Of a stretch of 7,680 nucleotides of DNA, positions 1 through 6,343 are shown piece by piece. The translations under genes were made by a program, and so were the position numbers. The stretch is from Treponema sp. UBA4232 (GTDB taxonomy: Bacteria; Spirochaetota; Spirochaetia; Treponematales; Treponemataceae), in contig DGXM01000033.1 in the NCBI GenBank assembly GCA_002396325.1, positions 1-7,680 of the forward strand, read 5' to 3'. The notes under the pieces were generated by a model. The model was given only the letters and a program-made list of their open reading frames with translations. It did no database searches and had not been told where the DNA came from. How positions within the stretch are numbered: position 1 is the first letter of the stretch; each line of letters starts with the position of its first letter.

Positions 1-582
1 AATTGCAGCCTGCGACGGCCAAACATGGGTTGCAATGTATGGAATGTCTTTCGGAAGGTCTGTAAAAAGAGGTGTCATCAATTCGGCATTTTTCTGGTCG
101 CCGGAATTGTAAGTGAGCTTTTTGAAACCTGTATAATTAAGTGGCTCCCAGAACAGCTTGTTGAACAGCTTTGATTTTTGAGAAAGGCGGGATGCCATGG
201 AGTACATCTCGTTCTGAGAACCAATAATTTTCGTACATACAGTCTCCGGGAAGGAATTCAAATCCAGCCAGAGAGGTGTATAACCCATTGCGTGAGCGCA
301 GGAAGCCATTGCCATTGAAATGCGGTAATGCCCGAACCCCATGCGGATGTTTCCGATGACTACGGATTTCTCGGGAAGCGTTTCCAACGGATTGTCGGAA
401 AGTTTCAGGACTTTCACACCCATCGCGGGAGTGAGAACAGGATTATCCACAGCCGCAAGATGATATTTCTTTTCACGGTCGTCTCCGAATTTCCTGAGAT
501 ATTTCTTTTGTGCACGTGCAGCCTTTTTCACAACACTCTTGGGAATCACATTTCCAAAAATCACTGAACTCTTGTCTTCCAT
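1..582 (-). CDS. Conserved protein of unknown function, possibly GT-B-like (3' end beyond window)
   Basis: The ATG at 582 opens a frame that runs uninterrupted to the window edge (194 residues, no stop seen). The start is supported by GGAAGGAG about 7 bases upstream, which lies inside the last codons of the alpha-galactosidase gene. The two genes are 3 bases apart and so probably translationally coupled. No signal peptide or membrane segment is visible. Residues 1-45 are basic. Residues 74-90 contain VVIGNIRMGFGHYRIS, a beta-strand followed by a Gly-x-Gly-His turn and a helix. This resembles the N-terminal nucleotide-sugar-enzyme motif (GxGHxxAA) of MurG/MGDG-synthase-type GT-B proteins. Further along are WLDLNSFPET and a PYIATHVWPSQAA stretch, which could be the next Rossmann strand. 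The motif resemblance is seen directly; a glycosyltransferase role is only inference. It could equally be an uncharacterised conserved family without such activity. Confidence 0.85.
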   Translation of the reverse strand, partial: MEDKSSVIFGNVIPKSVVKKAARAQKKYLRKFGDDREKKYHLAAVDNPVLTPAMGVKVLKLSDNPLETLPEKSVVIGNIRMGFGHYRISMAMASCAHAMGYTPLWLDLNSFPETVCTKIIGSQNEMYSMASRLSQKSKLFNKLFWEPLNYTGFKKLTYNSGDQKNAELMTPLFTDLPKDIPYIATHVWPSQAAI

Positions 583-585
583 AAA

Positions 586-2571
586 TTATTCTCCTTCCAA
601 TATTCTGAAGATTGTGATGGTATGCTTTGTCGATGTATACAAATCATCAGCCGTAACAATATTGTCTATCAAAGGTTCAAGTTCAACTTTTTCATTTACG
701 TAAGCCGAACCAGACACCTCATTCACTTGACGAATCATTTCTTCCTTGCTCACAGTGAACGGTTTTTCACTCAAGTTTATAAGTCCACAGTACCTTCCGC
801 TTTTACTGAAAATCATATAGGTTTCAGAACTGTAATTCACAAGACCGAATTCCTCTCCGTCCAAAACAGAATACAAATCCGTGACTGTGGAAGTGAAATC
901 CGCCTCTGCCGGAGAAAAATCAACAGGATCATCGGAGTGCATAATCTGGCTTGCAAAAAGACGGTTCACCAATGCAATCAAAAGTTTTTCGTTATCGTCA
1001 AGCGAGATATTTTCGTAGCGCAGGAAAATCACGTCGGGGTCGTTTATGAAAATGCTCTGATCCCAGAACGAATGTCCAAGCGTACTCTGAAGATTCGGTT
1101 TTGCTCCGGTGCGGGCTGTAAAATGAAGACGCGAAAGATAGCCGACATCCCAGTCCTCTTTTGTGTCCGGCCCGATTCTTGAAAGCGGAAGATTTGAAAA
1201 CGAAGATTCAAAAGGAATGCCGCAGCCAAGATAAGCCACCCTCTCGCCCTTTTTATTGAGAGTCCGCTTTGTCACGGTTTTCACTGCCCTGTCGTACCAC
1301 TTGTAAGCAGCACCCCCGTTTGCGAATTTTCCGTAAATCATTCCGGCAAACATGAAATCAAGTTTTATGTAACGGAAGAACCAGTCATTCACGACTTTTT
1401 CCATCAAATCATCAAGATAGGAAACAACTTCGTCACGGCTCAAGTCAAGACAGAAATACGACCACGGAGCACCAGGCTGATTTGCACCGAAACTGCCACC
1501 CCAGAGGAAATTCATTCCAGCGGCAACCGGCTTTCCTTTTTTATCGCGGAGAATCCAGTCTTTGTGGCTTTGGGCAAAATCACTCCGCATATCGACAATG
1601 AAAGGAGCAATCCAAAGTCCCGGCACATATCCTTTTTCGGAAATCGATGAAGCAAGATTTGTCATACCTCCTGGAAATCTTTCTTTCCATGCATCCCAGT
1701 CGCCCAGGCCTTTTTCCCACCCGTCGTCAACTTGAAACACAACAGGTTTTTCCTTTCCGGTATACTCTCTGTTGATTATGTTTTCGGTTTTGCCAAGAAA
1801 GTCCAAATCTTCCTGAATGAGTTTTTCGTTGATGTCAGCATAATGATTGTACCACGATTCCCATCCGGCAAATTTGAGATTTTCATCCGAGCAGTTCAAA
1901 AAGCGCAGATAGTCGAATCTTGAATCTTCACAGCTTCCGTAGACAAGATTTATTCCGTCTTTCAGTGCAAAATAATTTTCCGCAGTAAAAACGCAAAGGC
2001 GCGCAACGGTCTCGCCACGCTGCCAAATCTTTCCATCGCTGTAAACCGAGACTGCAATGTTTCTTGATTTTCTGTCCACATAAAACTGAACAGGAGGAAG
2101 AGTCTCTCCGTTTTCAAAGGCACCTGTCGAGCAGAGAACCAAATAATTGTTTTTCCATCTTAAATAGCAGACGAACTGCCCCCGCAATAAACTGCTTGAC
2201 TTTGAATTTTTTCCAAGCACGCGGGAAGGCCATTTTCCGGGAAAAGTGATGTACTGTTTCCACTGAGGCACAAGAGGAATGTATTTTTTCAGATGCTCTC
2301 CGGGAGAAAGTTCGCCGCCGAATCCCCAGGACTGCCATCCTGAACCGTAAAAGAAGAAATCTCCTGAAAACATTTTCTTTTTTGATGAATCAGGCAGACA
2401 CACATCCAAAAGGGACTCTATTGACATCTCGGCCGCAACACGGTTCTCTTTATCAGGGGAAGAAAATCCATTTTCAACGGGGCCGTTGTAATTGAAGGAA
2501 AAATCCACAAACAGACCGCAGTTTTTTCTGCCCGCACTGCGCACGCTTCTGGTCTGCTCAATATCACGCAT
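586..2571 (-). CDS. Alpha-galactosidase, glycoside hydrolase family 36
   Basis: Retaining exo-enzyme that releases alpha-linked galactose, for example from melibiose or raffinose-type sugars. With the ATG at 2571 the protein is 661 residues. That start is chosen because AGGAGG lies 6 bases upstream; a start at 2592 would put this ribosome site inside the gene. Visible parts are an N-terminal beta-sandwich (about 1-230, with GSGWQSWGFGGE), a TIM barrel (about 232-540) and a C-terminal beta domain. Barrel motifs are GWESWYNHY (236-244), VDDGW with D282/D283, GLWIAPF (318-324), YIKLDF with the probable nucleophile D405, and RIGPDT with the probable acid/base D469. The K403/D405 and R465/D469 spacing and the later NDPDVIFLR stretch match the Thermotoga GalA type of GH36. 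It has no signal peptide, so it should act in the cytoplasm on imported oligosaccharides. It is the first gene of an operon with the gene at 1-582. An alpha-N-acetylgalactosaminidase specificity cannot be excluded. Confidence 0.93.
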   Translation of the reverse strand: MRDIEQTRSVRSAGRKNCGLFVDFSFNYNGPVENGFSSPDKENRVAAEMSIESLLDVCLPDSSKKKMFSGDFFFYGSGWQSWGFGGELSPGEHLKKYIPLVPQWKQYITFPGKWPSRVLGKNSKSSSLLRGQFVCYLRWKNNYLVLCSTGAFENGETLPPVQFYVDRKSRNIAVSVYSDGKIWQRGETVARLCVFTAENYFALKDGINLVYGSCEDSRFDYLRFLNCSDENLKFAGWESWYNHYADINEKLIQEDLDFLGKTENIINREYTGKEKPVVFQVDDGWEKGLGDWDAWKERFPGGMTNLASSISEKGYVPGLWIAPFIVDMRSDFAQSHKDWILRDKKGKPVAAGMNFLWGGSFGANQPGAPWSYFCLDLSRDEVVSYLDDLMEKVVNDWFFRYIKLDFMFAGMIYGKFANGGAAYKWYDRAVKTVTKRTLNKKGERVAYLGCGIPFESSFSNLPLSRIGPDTKEDWDVGYLSRLHFTARTGAKPNLQSTLGHSFWDQSIFINDPDVIFLRYENISLDDNEKLLIALVNRLFASQIMHSDDPVDFSPAEADFTSTVTDLYSVLDGEEFGLVNYSSETYMIFSKSGRYCGLINLSEKPFTVSKEEMIRQVNEVSGSAYVNEKVELEPLIDNIVTADDLYTSTKHTITIFRILEGE

Positions 2572-2577
2572 CTTAAT

Positions 2578-2583
2578 CCTCCT
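2578..2583 (-). promoter_or_regulatory. Ribosome binding site AGGAGG that decides the galactosidase start
   Basis: A full-consensus AGGAGG lies 6 bases upstream of the ATG at 2571. The longest open frame starts at 2592 with an ATG lacking a good site and would add seven residues (MFYRRIK). The site therefore argues for the 661-residue form. Confidence 0.85.
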
Positions 2584-2597
2584 GTAAAACAAGTGTT

Positions 2598-2614
2598 TGA
2601 TAGTATTACTATCA
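2598..2614. promoter_or_regulatory. Candidate operator: perfect 17-bp palindrome
   Basis: TGATAGTA-T-TACTATCA has perfect 8-bp arms around a single central base. It lies just downstream of the -10 of the galactosidase promoter, at about +7 to +23 of the expected transcript, and upstream of the ribosome site. This is the usual position for a repressor block. A related 10-mer (TTATTATCAC, 2626-2635) sits exactly 20 bp from the half-site TTACTATCAC (2606-2615) and overlaps the -10. No regulator gene is in the window. The palindrome lacks the central CG common in LacI-family operators, so I assign no family. Confidence 0.6.
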
Positions 2615-2627
2615 CTACTACACTGTT

Positions 2628-2656
2628 ATTATCACACTGATATTGAATATTGTCAA
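2628..2656 (-). promoter_or_regulatory. Sigma-70 type promoter of the galactosidase operon
   Basis: On the minus strand TTGACA (2656-2651) is followed by a 17-base spacer and GATAAT (2633-2628), with a TG one base before the -10 (extended -10). The -35 is consensus and the -10 has one mismatch. The expected start of transcription is near 2621, giving a 5' leader of about 50 bases that contains the palindrome and AGGAGG. The spacer holds an 11-bp palindrome, ATATTGAATAT (2640-2650). Confidence 0.8.
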
Positions 2657-2689
2657 GTGAAATTCGAACTTTTTTATTCCAAATCCTAT

Positions 2690-2718
2690 TTGTAAAATTT
2701 CAGAATGTGTTGTAAAAT
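2690..2718 (+). promoter_or_regulatory. Candidate promoter of the nucleoside kinase gene
   Basis: TTGTAA (2690-2695), a 17-base spacer and TAAAAT (2713-2718) with TG directly before the -10 form a plausible promoter. Its start point would fall at or very near the ATG at 2725. The nine bases TTGTAAAAT occur at 2690-2698 and again at 2710-2718, exactly 20 bp apart. The first copy could therefore also serve as a -10 (TAAAAT, 2693-2698) with a T-rich -35 region near 2670, giving a leader of about 20 bases. Which one is used cannot be told from sequence. Confidence 0.5.
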
Positions 2719-2724
2719 AAAAAC

Positions 2725-4377
2725 ATGAAGAAGATTACCATTACATTTCCAGACAACAGTTCAATTCAGGTGGAAAATGAAATCCGCCCCGTTACTTTGA
2801 TGAACCATTTTGCAGACAATGGACAGAAGATTCTGGCCTGCAGAGTGAACAATGAAGTGTGTCCGCTTGACTCATTGATTGACATAAACGCCTCAATCGA
2901 ACCTGTGTATGAAAACACAAAGGAAGGTGCTGCCATTTACCGCCGCTCTCTCTGTTTCCTGCTTGCAGTGGCAGCTCACAATCTTTTCCCGGATGCACGT
3001 CTTTTGGTTGGACATTCCCTCGACTACGGATATTACTACACTTTGGACCGGGAGGAGGCAATCGGCAGGGAGCAGATAGAAGCCCTCAAAAAAGAAATGC
3101 AGCGTCTTGTTGATGCCGACGAAGTGATTGAGTGTGAAGTGATTTCGTATCAGGATGCCTGTGCGACTTTTGAAAAACTAGGGCTGATTGAAACTAGAAA
3201 ACAGCTGAATTATTATACACCCGCCAGAATAAAAATCAATTCGCTCGACGGATTTGCCGATATGTATTTCGGTCCTCTGGTGAGCAGCACAAAAGTGCTT
3301 GACGTGTTTGATTTGATGCCGTATCAGGAAGGATTTTTGCTCAGATTCCCGAAACACGAAAACCCCGATACTCTACCGGAATTCAAAGACCAGCCGAAGC
3401 TTTTCGAGATTTACAAACGCTACAAGGCTTGGGGAAAAAGACTCAACGTGACAAGTGCGGCAGGATTGAACCAGTTGATAAGCGAACGCAAGGTGAACGA
3501 CTTCATCGACATTACCGAGACGCTCCAGGTGAAATGCATTGCCGACATTGCCGACCAGATTCAGAAAAAAAAGACAGTACGCGTCGTGCTGATTGCAGGC
3601 CCCTCGTCTTCCGGAAAAACCACGACAAGCAAAAAACTTGCTCTCCAACTCAGGGCCATAGGATATAAACCCCACGTAATAAGCCTGGATTCCTATTACC
3701 TTGGAAGGGAGGAGACTCCGAAAGATGAAAACGGGGACTACGACTACGAATGTCTTGAGGCTCTCGATGTAAAACAGATAAACGAAGATTTGCTCTCGCT
3801 GTTTGACGGAAAGACAATCAACGTGCCCTGCTACGATTTCCACGAAGGTAAAAGATATTACAAAGGTGAGACGATGACTTTGGGACCGAACGACATTCTT
3901 GTGATGGAAGGAATCCACGGTCTGAACGACAAGCTCACGCCTCTCATTGCACCTGAGTTGAAATTCAAAATCTATCTTTCCGCACTCACTCAGCTGAATC
4001 TTGATGACCACAACAGAATTGCAACAAGCGACAACCGCCTGATCCGCCGCATTGTACGGGATGCCCAGTTCAGGGGAAAAAACGCGGCAGGTACAATCGC
4101 AATGTGGGATTCCGTGCAAAAAGGAGAGAGACTCCACATCTTCCCGTTCCAGAACAATGCGGATGCAATGCTCAACACCGCTTTGGATTACGAACTTTCC
4201 GTGCTCCGTGTCTATGCGGCACCGCTATTAAGATGCGTGACACCGATGGAAAAAGAGTATTCAGAGGCCAGACGTCTTTTGGCTTTCCTTGAGAATTTCT
4301 GCACCATTCCAGCCACGGCTGTTCCGAATCAGTCTATAATCAGGGAATTTATTGGAGGCTCTGCTTTCCATTACTAG
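2725..4377 (+). CDS. Nucleoside (uridine-type) kinase with N-terminal TGS and ThrRS-like domains
   Basis: 550 residues. Residues 1-62 (KKITITFPDNSSIQVENE onward) look like a TGS domain. Residues 66-240 align with the second N-terminal domain of threonyl-tRNA synthetase, including DARLLVGHSLDYGYYYTLD and FADMYFGP. Residues 285-490 are a P-loop kinase of the uridine kinase/phosphoribulokinase type. It has Walker A GPSSSGKTT (292-300), the substrate loop DSYY (322-325), and VMEGIHGLN (393-401). The expected reaction is NTP-dependent phosphorylation of a nucleoside in the cytoplasm (pyrimidine salvage); the exact substrate is unproven. At the positions of the four ThrRS editing-site metal ligands (His, His, Cys, His) it has R74, F78, Y181 and L185, so editing is not expected. 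An in-frame TAA at 2713 fixes the start, since the TGS domain begins at once. No Shine-Dalgarno precedes the ATG. It diverges from the galactosidase gene and converges on fliJ. Confidence 0.9.
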   Translation: MKKITITFPDNSSIQVENEIRPVTLMNHFADNGQKILACRVNNEVCPLDSLIDINASIEPVYENTKEGAAIYRRSLCFLLAVAAHNLFPDARLLVGHSLDYGYYYTLDREEAIGREQIEALKKEMQRLVDADEVIECEVISYQDACATFEKLGLIETRKQLNYYTPARIKINSLDGFADMYFGPLVSSTKVLDVFDLMPYQEGFLLRFPKHENPDTLPEFKDQPKLFEIYKRYKAWGKRLNVTSAAGLNQLISERKVNDFIDITETLQVKCIADIADQIQKKKTVRVVLIAGPSSSGKTTTSKKLALQLRAIGYKPHVISLDSYYLGREETPKDENGDYDYECLEALDVKQINEDLLSLFDGKTINVPCYDFHEGKRYYKGETMTLGPNDILVMEGIHGLNDKLTPLIAPELKFKIYLSALTQLNLDDHNRIATSDNRLIRRIVRDAQFRGKNAAGTIAMWDSVQKGERLHIFPFQNNADAMLNTALDYELSVLRVYAAPLLRCVTPMEKEYSEARRLLAFLENFCTIPATAVPNQSIIREFIGGSAFHY

Positions 4378-4383
4378 GAATTT

Positions 4384-4836
4384 TCAACCGACCGCCTGTT
4401 CCGACTGTGCTTTACGGTAGGACTGTGCGGTCACTACATCGTCTGTGGACATTTCCTCTTTCTTTTGATTTTCGTCTTTCCAAGCCTGAAGTTTCTTTTC
4501 TTTCAATTTATCGAGAACTTTCACTTTCTGCATACATTCCCGGACAATGGCTCTTTTTTCTTCTGCGATAGCCTCAAGCTGGGCGAGTTCCGCAAGATAT
4601 GCCTCTTTTTTTTGCTCCAAAAGAACAAAATATGCCTGAGTCTGCGAGTGTATGGAAAAATCCCGGGATTCATCGGCATAATGGGAATATTTCACATGCT
4701 CGTATGCAATTTCCTTAAGTCCATTGTTCACACGGGCAATTTCTGCATTCACTTTGCCAAGTTCTGCTTCCGCCTGGTCAAGTTCGAAATTACGCAGGTC
4801 GAGGATTTTCTGCATTGAAAAAACGAACTTCTTCAC
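4384..4836 (-). CDS. fliJ: Flagellar export protein FliJ
   Basis: 150 residues, close to the usual FliJ length, almost wholly helical and charged. It starts with MKKFVFSMQKILDLRNFELDQAE, the typical FliJ beginning, and continues as a long antiparallel coiled coil. In the export complex FliJ is the central stalk of the FliI hexamer and helps ATP hydrolysis drive substrate entry. The start is a GTG at 4836, preceded at 4 bases by GGGGGAGG. The later ATG at 4815 would remove the conserved N-terminus. It is the last gene of the flagellar operon here, 70 bases after fliI. It ends 6 bp from the stop of the convergent kinase gene with no terminator visible. The identification rests on N-terminal pattern, length, coiled-coil character and place after fliI, since FliJ is poorly conserved. 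Confidence 0.88.
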   Translation of the reverse strand: MKKFVFSMQKILDLRNFELDQAEAELGKVNAEIARVNNGLKEIAYEHVKYSHYADESRDFSIHSQTQAYFVLLEQKKEAYLAELAQLEAIAEEKRAIVRECMQKVKVLDKLKEKKLQAWKDENQKKEEMSTDDVVTAQSYRKAQSEQAVG

Positions 4837-4845
4837 GATTCCTCC

Positions 4846-4868
4846 CCCGCACTACACGGACTTGCGGG
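4846..4868 (-). other. RNA hairpin next to the fliJ ribosome site
   Basis: On the minus strand CCCGCA (4868-4863) and TGCGGG (4851-4846) form a perfect 6-bp stem with an 11-base loop. The second arm takes the first three G of the GGGGGAGG ribosome site of fliJ (4848-4841). Folding could limit access to the site and so tune FliJ output. The stem is short, so this is tentative. Confidence 0.4.
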
Positions 4869-4871
4869 AAC

Positions 4872-4895
4872 CTCTAAAAACGGCCGTTCTTAGAG
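4872..4895 (-). other. Inverted repeat (RNA hairpin) between fliI and fliJ
   Basis: Arms CTCTAAGAAC and GTTTTTAGAG flank GGCC. The ten paired positions include one G-U pair in RNA, and the inner GGCC is itself self-complementary. The hairpin starts 11 bases after the fliI stop. The bases after it are GTTCCCG, not a T run, so it does not look like a classic intrinsic terminator. It may be an mRNA stabiliser or processing site within the operon. Confidence 0.6.
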
Positions 4896-4906
4896 ATGCC
4901 ATTATC

Positions 4907-6289
4907 TTATTGAGCCAGAATGTCAAATGTGGGATGGGCATTCGCAGGGCTTTCCACATATTCTTCCTTCGGGATTGCGATTCCTGTAAGAGCGGAAAGA
5001 CTGTCAAGAGTGTCATCGATTGTAAGATGCTCCGTTTCTTCCTGACAAAGGAATGCCTCAATCTCTTCGTGCTTGTCGATTGCCTCGTCCACTTCGGGCG
5101 AACTCCCCTTTTGATAGACGCCTGCCAGAATCATTTCTTCCTGACTCTGATAATCCGCCATCCATTTTTTCACCTGGGTCATTGCTTTCAGCGTCATGGG
5201 ACCTGAAACCCGTTTGAACAGACGGGAGATGCTCATTGAAACATCGATTGCAGGATAATGCTGCTTTTGCGCAAGGGCACGGCTCAAGACAATGTGTCCA
5301 TCGAGAGTTCCGCGCACTTTATCCGTAATCGGCTCATCCATATCGTCACCGTCTACAAGAACAGTGTAGAATGCCGTGATTGAACCTTTGGCGTTTGTTC
5401 CTGTCCTTTCAAGCAGTTTCGGAATCATGTCGAACACGGAAGGCGGATATCCTCTTTGAGCAGGAGGCTCACCAGTGGCAAGTCCGATTTCACGCTGTGC
5501 ATGGGCAAAACGGGTCACGCTGTCCATCATAAGCATGACGTCTTTTCCCTGGTCGCGGAAATACTCTGCAACCGCAGTACAAACGTAAGCCGCACGAAGA
5601 CGGGCGATCGAAGGCTGATCACTGGTTGCAACAACAACTACCGAGCGCTTGAGTCCTTCCTTTCCCAAATCCCTGTCTATGAAATCCAAAACCTCACGTC
5701 CACGCTCACCGATCAAACCGATTACGTTGATGTCGGCATTCGTGTTCCGCGCTATGATTGAAAGCAATGTTGATTTACCAACTCCGGAACCCGCGAAGAT
5801 TCCTATGCGCTGGCCTTTACCCACTGTAAGAAGACCGTCAATGGCACGGACACCTGTAACAATCCTCTTATTAATCGGCTTTTTTTCCAATGGATTCGGG
5901 GGTGATGCCAAAGCAGGATAATAGGTGGATGTTGCAATCTCTCCACCGCCGTCGAAGGGATGTCCTGTTGCATCGATTACTCTTCCAAGGAGCTTTTCAC
6001 CAACCGGCACTTCAAGAACCGAGCCGCTTGCAGTCACCTGCGAGCCCACTTCAATTCCTTTTGTCTCGCCGAAAACCATCAGACGGACGATGTTATCTTC
6101 AAGACCGACGACTTCCGCCATTACAGAACTGTGTTCGCTGGGAACCTCGATGCGGCAGATTTCGCCTATAACGCAACGAGGGCCTGAGCTTTCAATCATC
6201 AGTCCCTTAACGGCCACCACCGAGCCGGTGTATTTTATCGTGTCAGTGTGTTCCACCGCAGCTATGTATTTATCAAAAAAAGTTCCCAT
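4907..6289 (-). CDS. fliI: Flagellum-specific export ATPase FliI
   Basis: 460 residues, near the usual FliI length. It is the hexameric ATPase of flagellar type III export, related to the F1 beta subunit, at the cytoplasmic face of the basal body. Visible are a beta-barrel N-terminal domain (about 20-95), LGRVIDATGHPFDG, Walker A AGSGVGKST (166-174), GERGREV (194-200) with the likely catalytic E195, Walker B VMLMMDS (251-257), and AQRGYPPSVFDMIPKLLERTG (277-297) typical of the FliI/YscN group. The start is set at the ATG at 6289 because GAGG (6299-6296) lies 6 bases upstream. An in-frame GTG at 6295 abuts that site with no spacer. The C-terminal tail after about 440 is a short variable extension. 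It lies 54 bases after fliH and 70 before fliJ, with which its product should form the export ATPase complex. Confidence 0.97.
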   Translation of the reverse strand: MGTFFDKYIAAVEHTDTIKYTGSVVAVKGLMIESSGPRCVIGEICRIEVPSEHSSVMAEVVGLEDNIVRLMVFGETKGIEVGSQVTASGSVLEVPVGEKLLGRVIDATGHPFDGGGEIATSTYYPALASPPNPLEKKPINKRIVTGVRAIDGLLTVGKGQRIGIFAGSGVGKSTLLSIIARNTNADINVIGLIGERGREVLDFIDRDLGKEGLKRSVVVVATSDQPSIARLRAAYVCTAVAEYFRDQGKDVMLMMDSVTRFAHAQREIGLATGEPPAQRGYPPSVFDMIPKLLERTGTNAKGSITAFYTVLVDGDDMDEPITDKVRGTLDGHIVLSRALAQKQHYPAIDVSMSISRLFKRVSGPMTLKAMTQVKKWMADYQSQEEMILAGVYQKGSSPEVDEAIDKHEEIEAFLCQEETEHLTIDDTLDSLSALTGIAIPKEEYVESPANAHPTFDILAQ

Positions 6290-6306
6290 TCCCACCCTCG
6301 TGAAAA

Positions 6307-6335
6307 CCGGCCAAAGATCCCATCCGTTTGACCGG
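6307..6335 (-). other. RNA hairpin between fliH and fliI
   Basis: On the minus strand CCGGTCAAA (6335-6327) and TTTGGCCGG (6315-6307) pair over nine positions, one of them G-U, around an 11-base loop. The stem is followed by TTTTCAC and, a few bases on, the fliI ribosome site GAGG (6299-6296). It occupies most of the 54-base gap. The T run is short, so full termination is unlikely. Partial attenuation, mRNA processing or control of fliI translation are possible. Confidence 0.6.
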
Positions 6336-6343
6336 CAGATTTT

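Noticed and set aside
328..567. 79-residue plus-strand frame near the left edge
   Set aside because: It lies opposite the N-terminal part of the minus-strand gene that starts at 582 with a good ribosome site; no independent support.
622..1182. 186-residue plus-strand frame within the alpha-galactosidase
   Set aside because: It lies opposite the C-terminal part of a clear GH36 protein and has no recognisable domain.
2640..2650. ATATTGAATAT palindrome in the promoter spacer as an operator
   Set aside because: The arms are only 5 bp in very AT-rich DNA, so chance is likely; noted within the promoter entry only.
3373..4137. 254-residue open frame on the minus strand inside the kinase gene
   Set aside because: It is antisense to strong kinase motifs (Walker A and EGIH regions), has no ribosome site, and its translation resembles no family I know.
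4390..4432. GACCGC/GCGGTC inverted repeat and GACTGTGC direct repeat at the 3' end of fliJ
   Set aside because: The loop is 31 bases and there is no T run, so it is not a terminator. The direct repeat follows from a repeated Ala-Gln-Ser in the protein.
6290..6295. Upstream GTG as start of fliI
   Set aside because: The GAGG ribosome site touches the GTG with no spacer, while it is 6 bases from the ATG at 6289.
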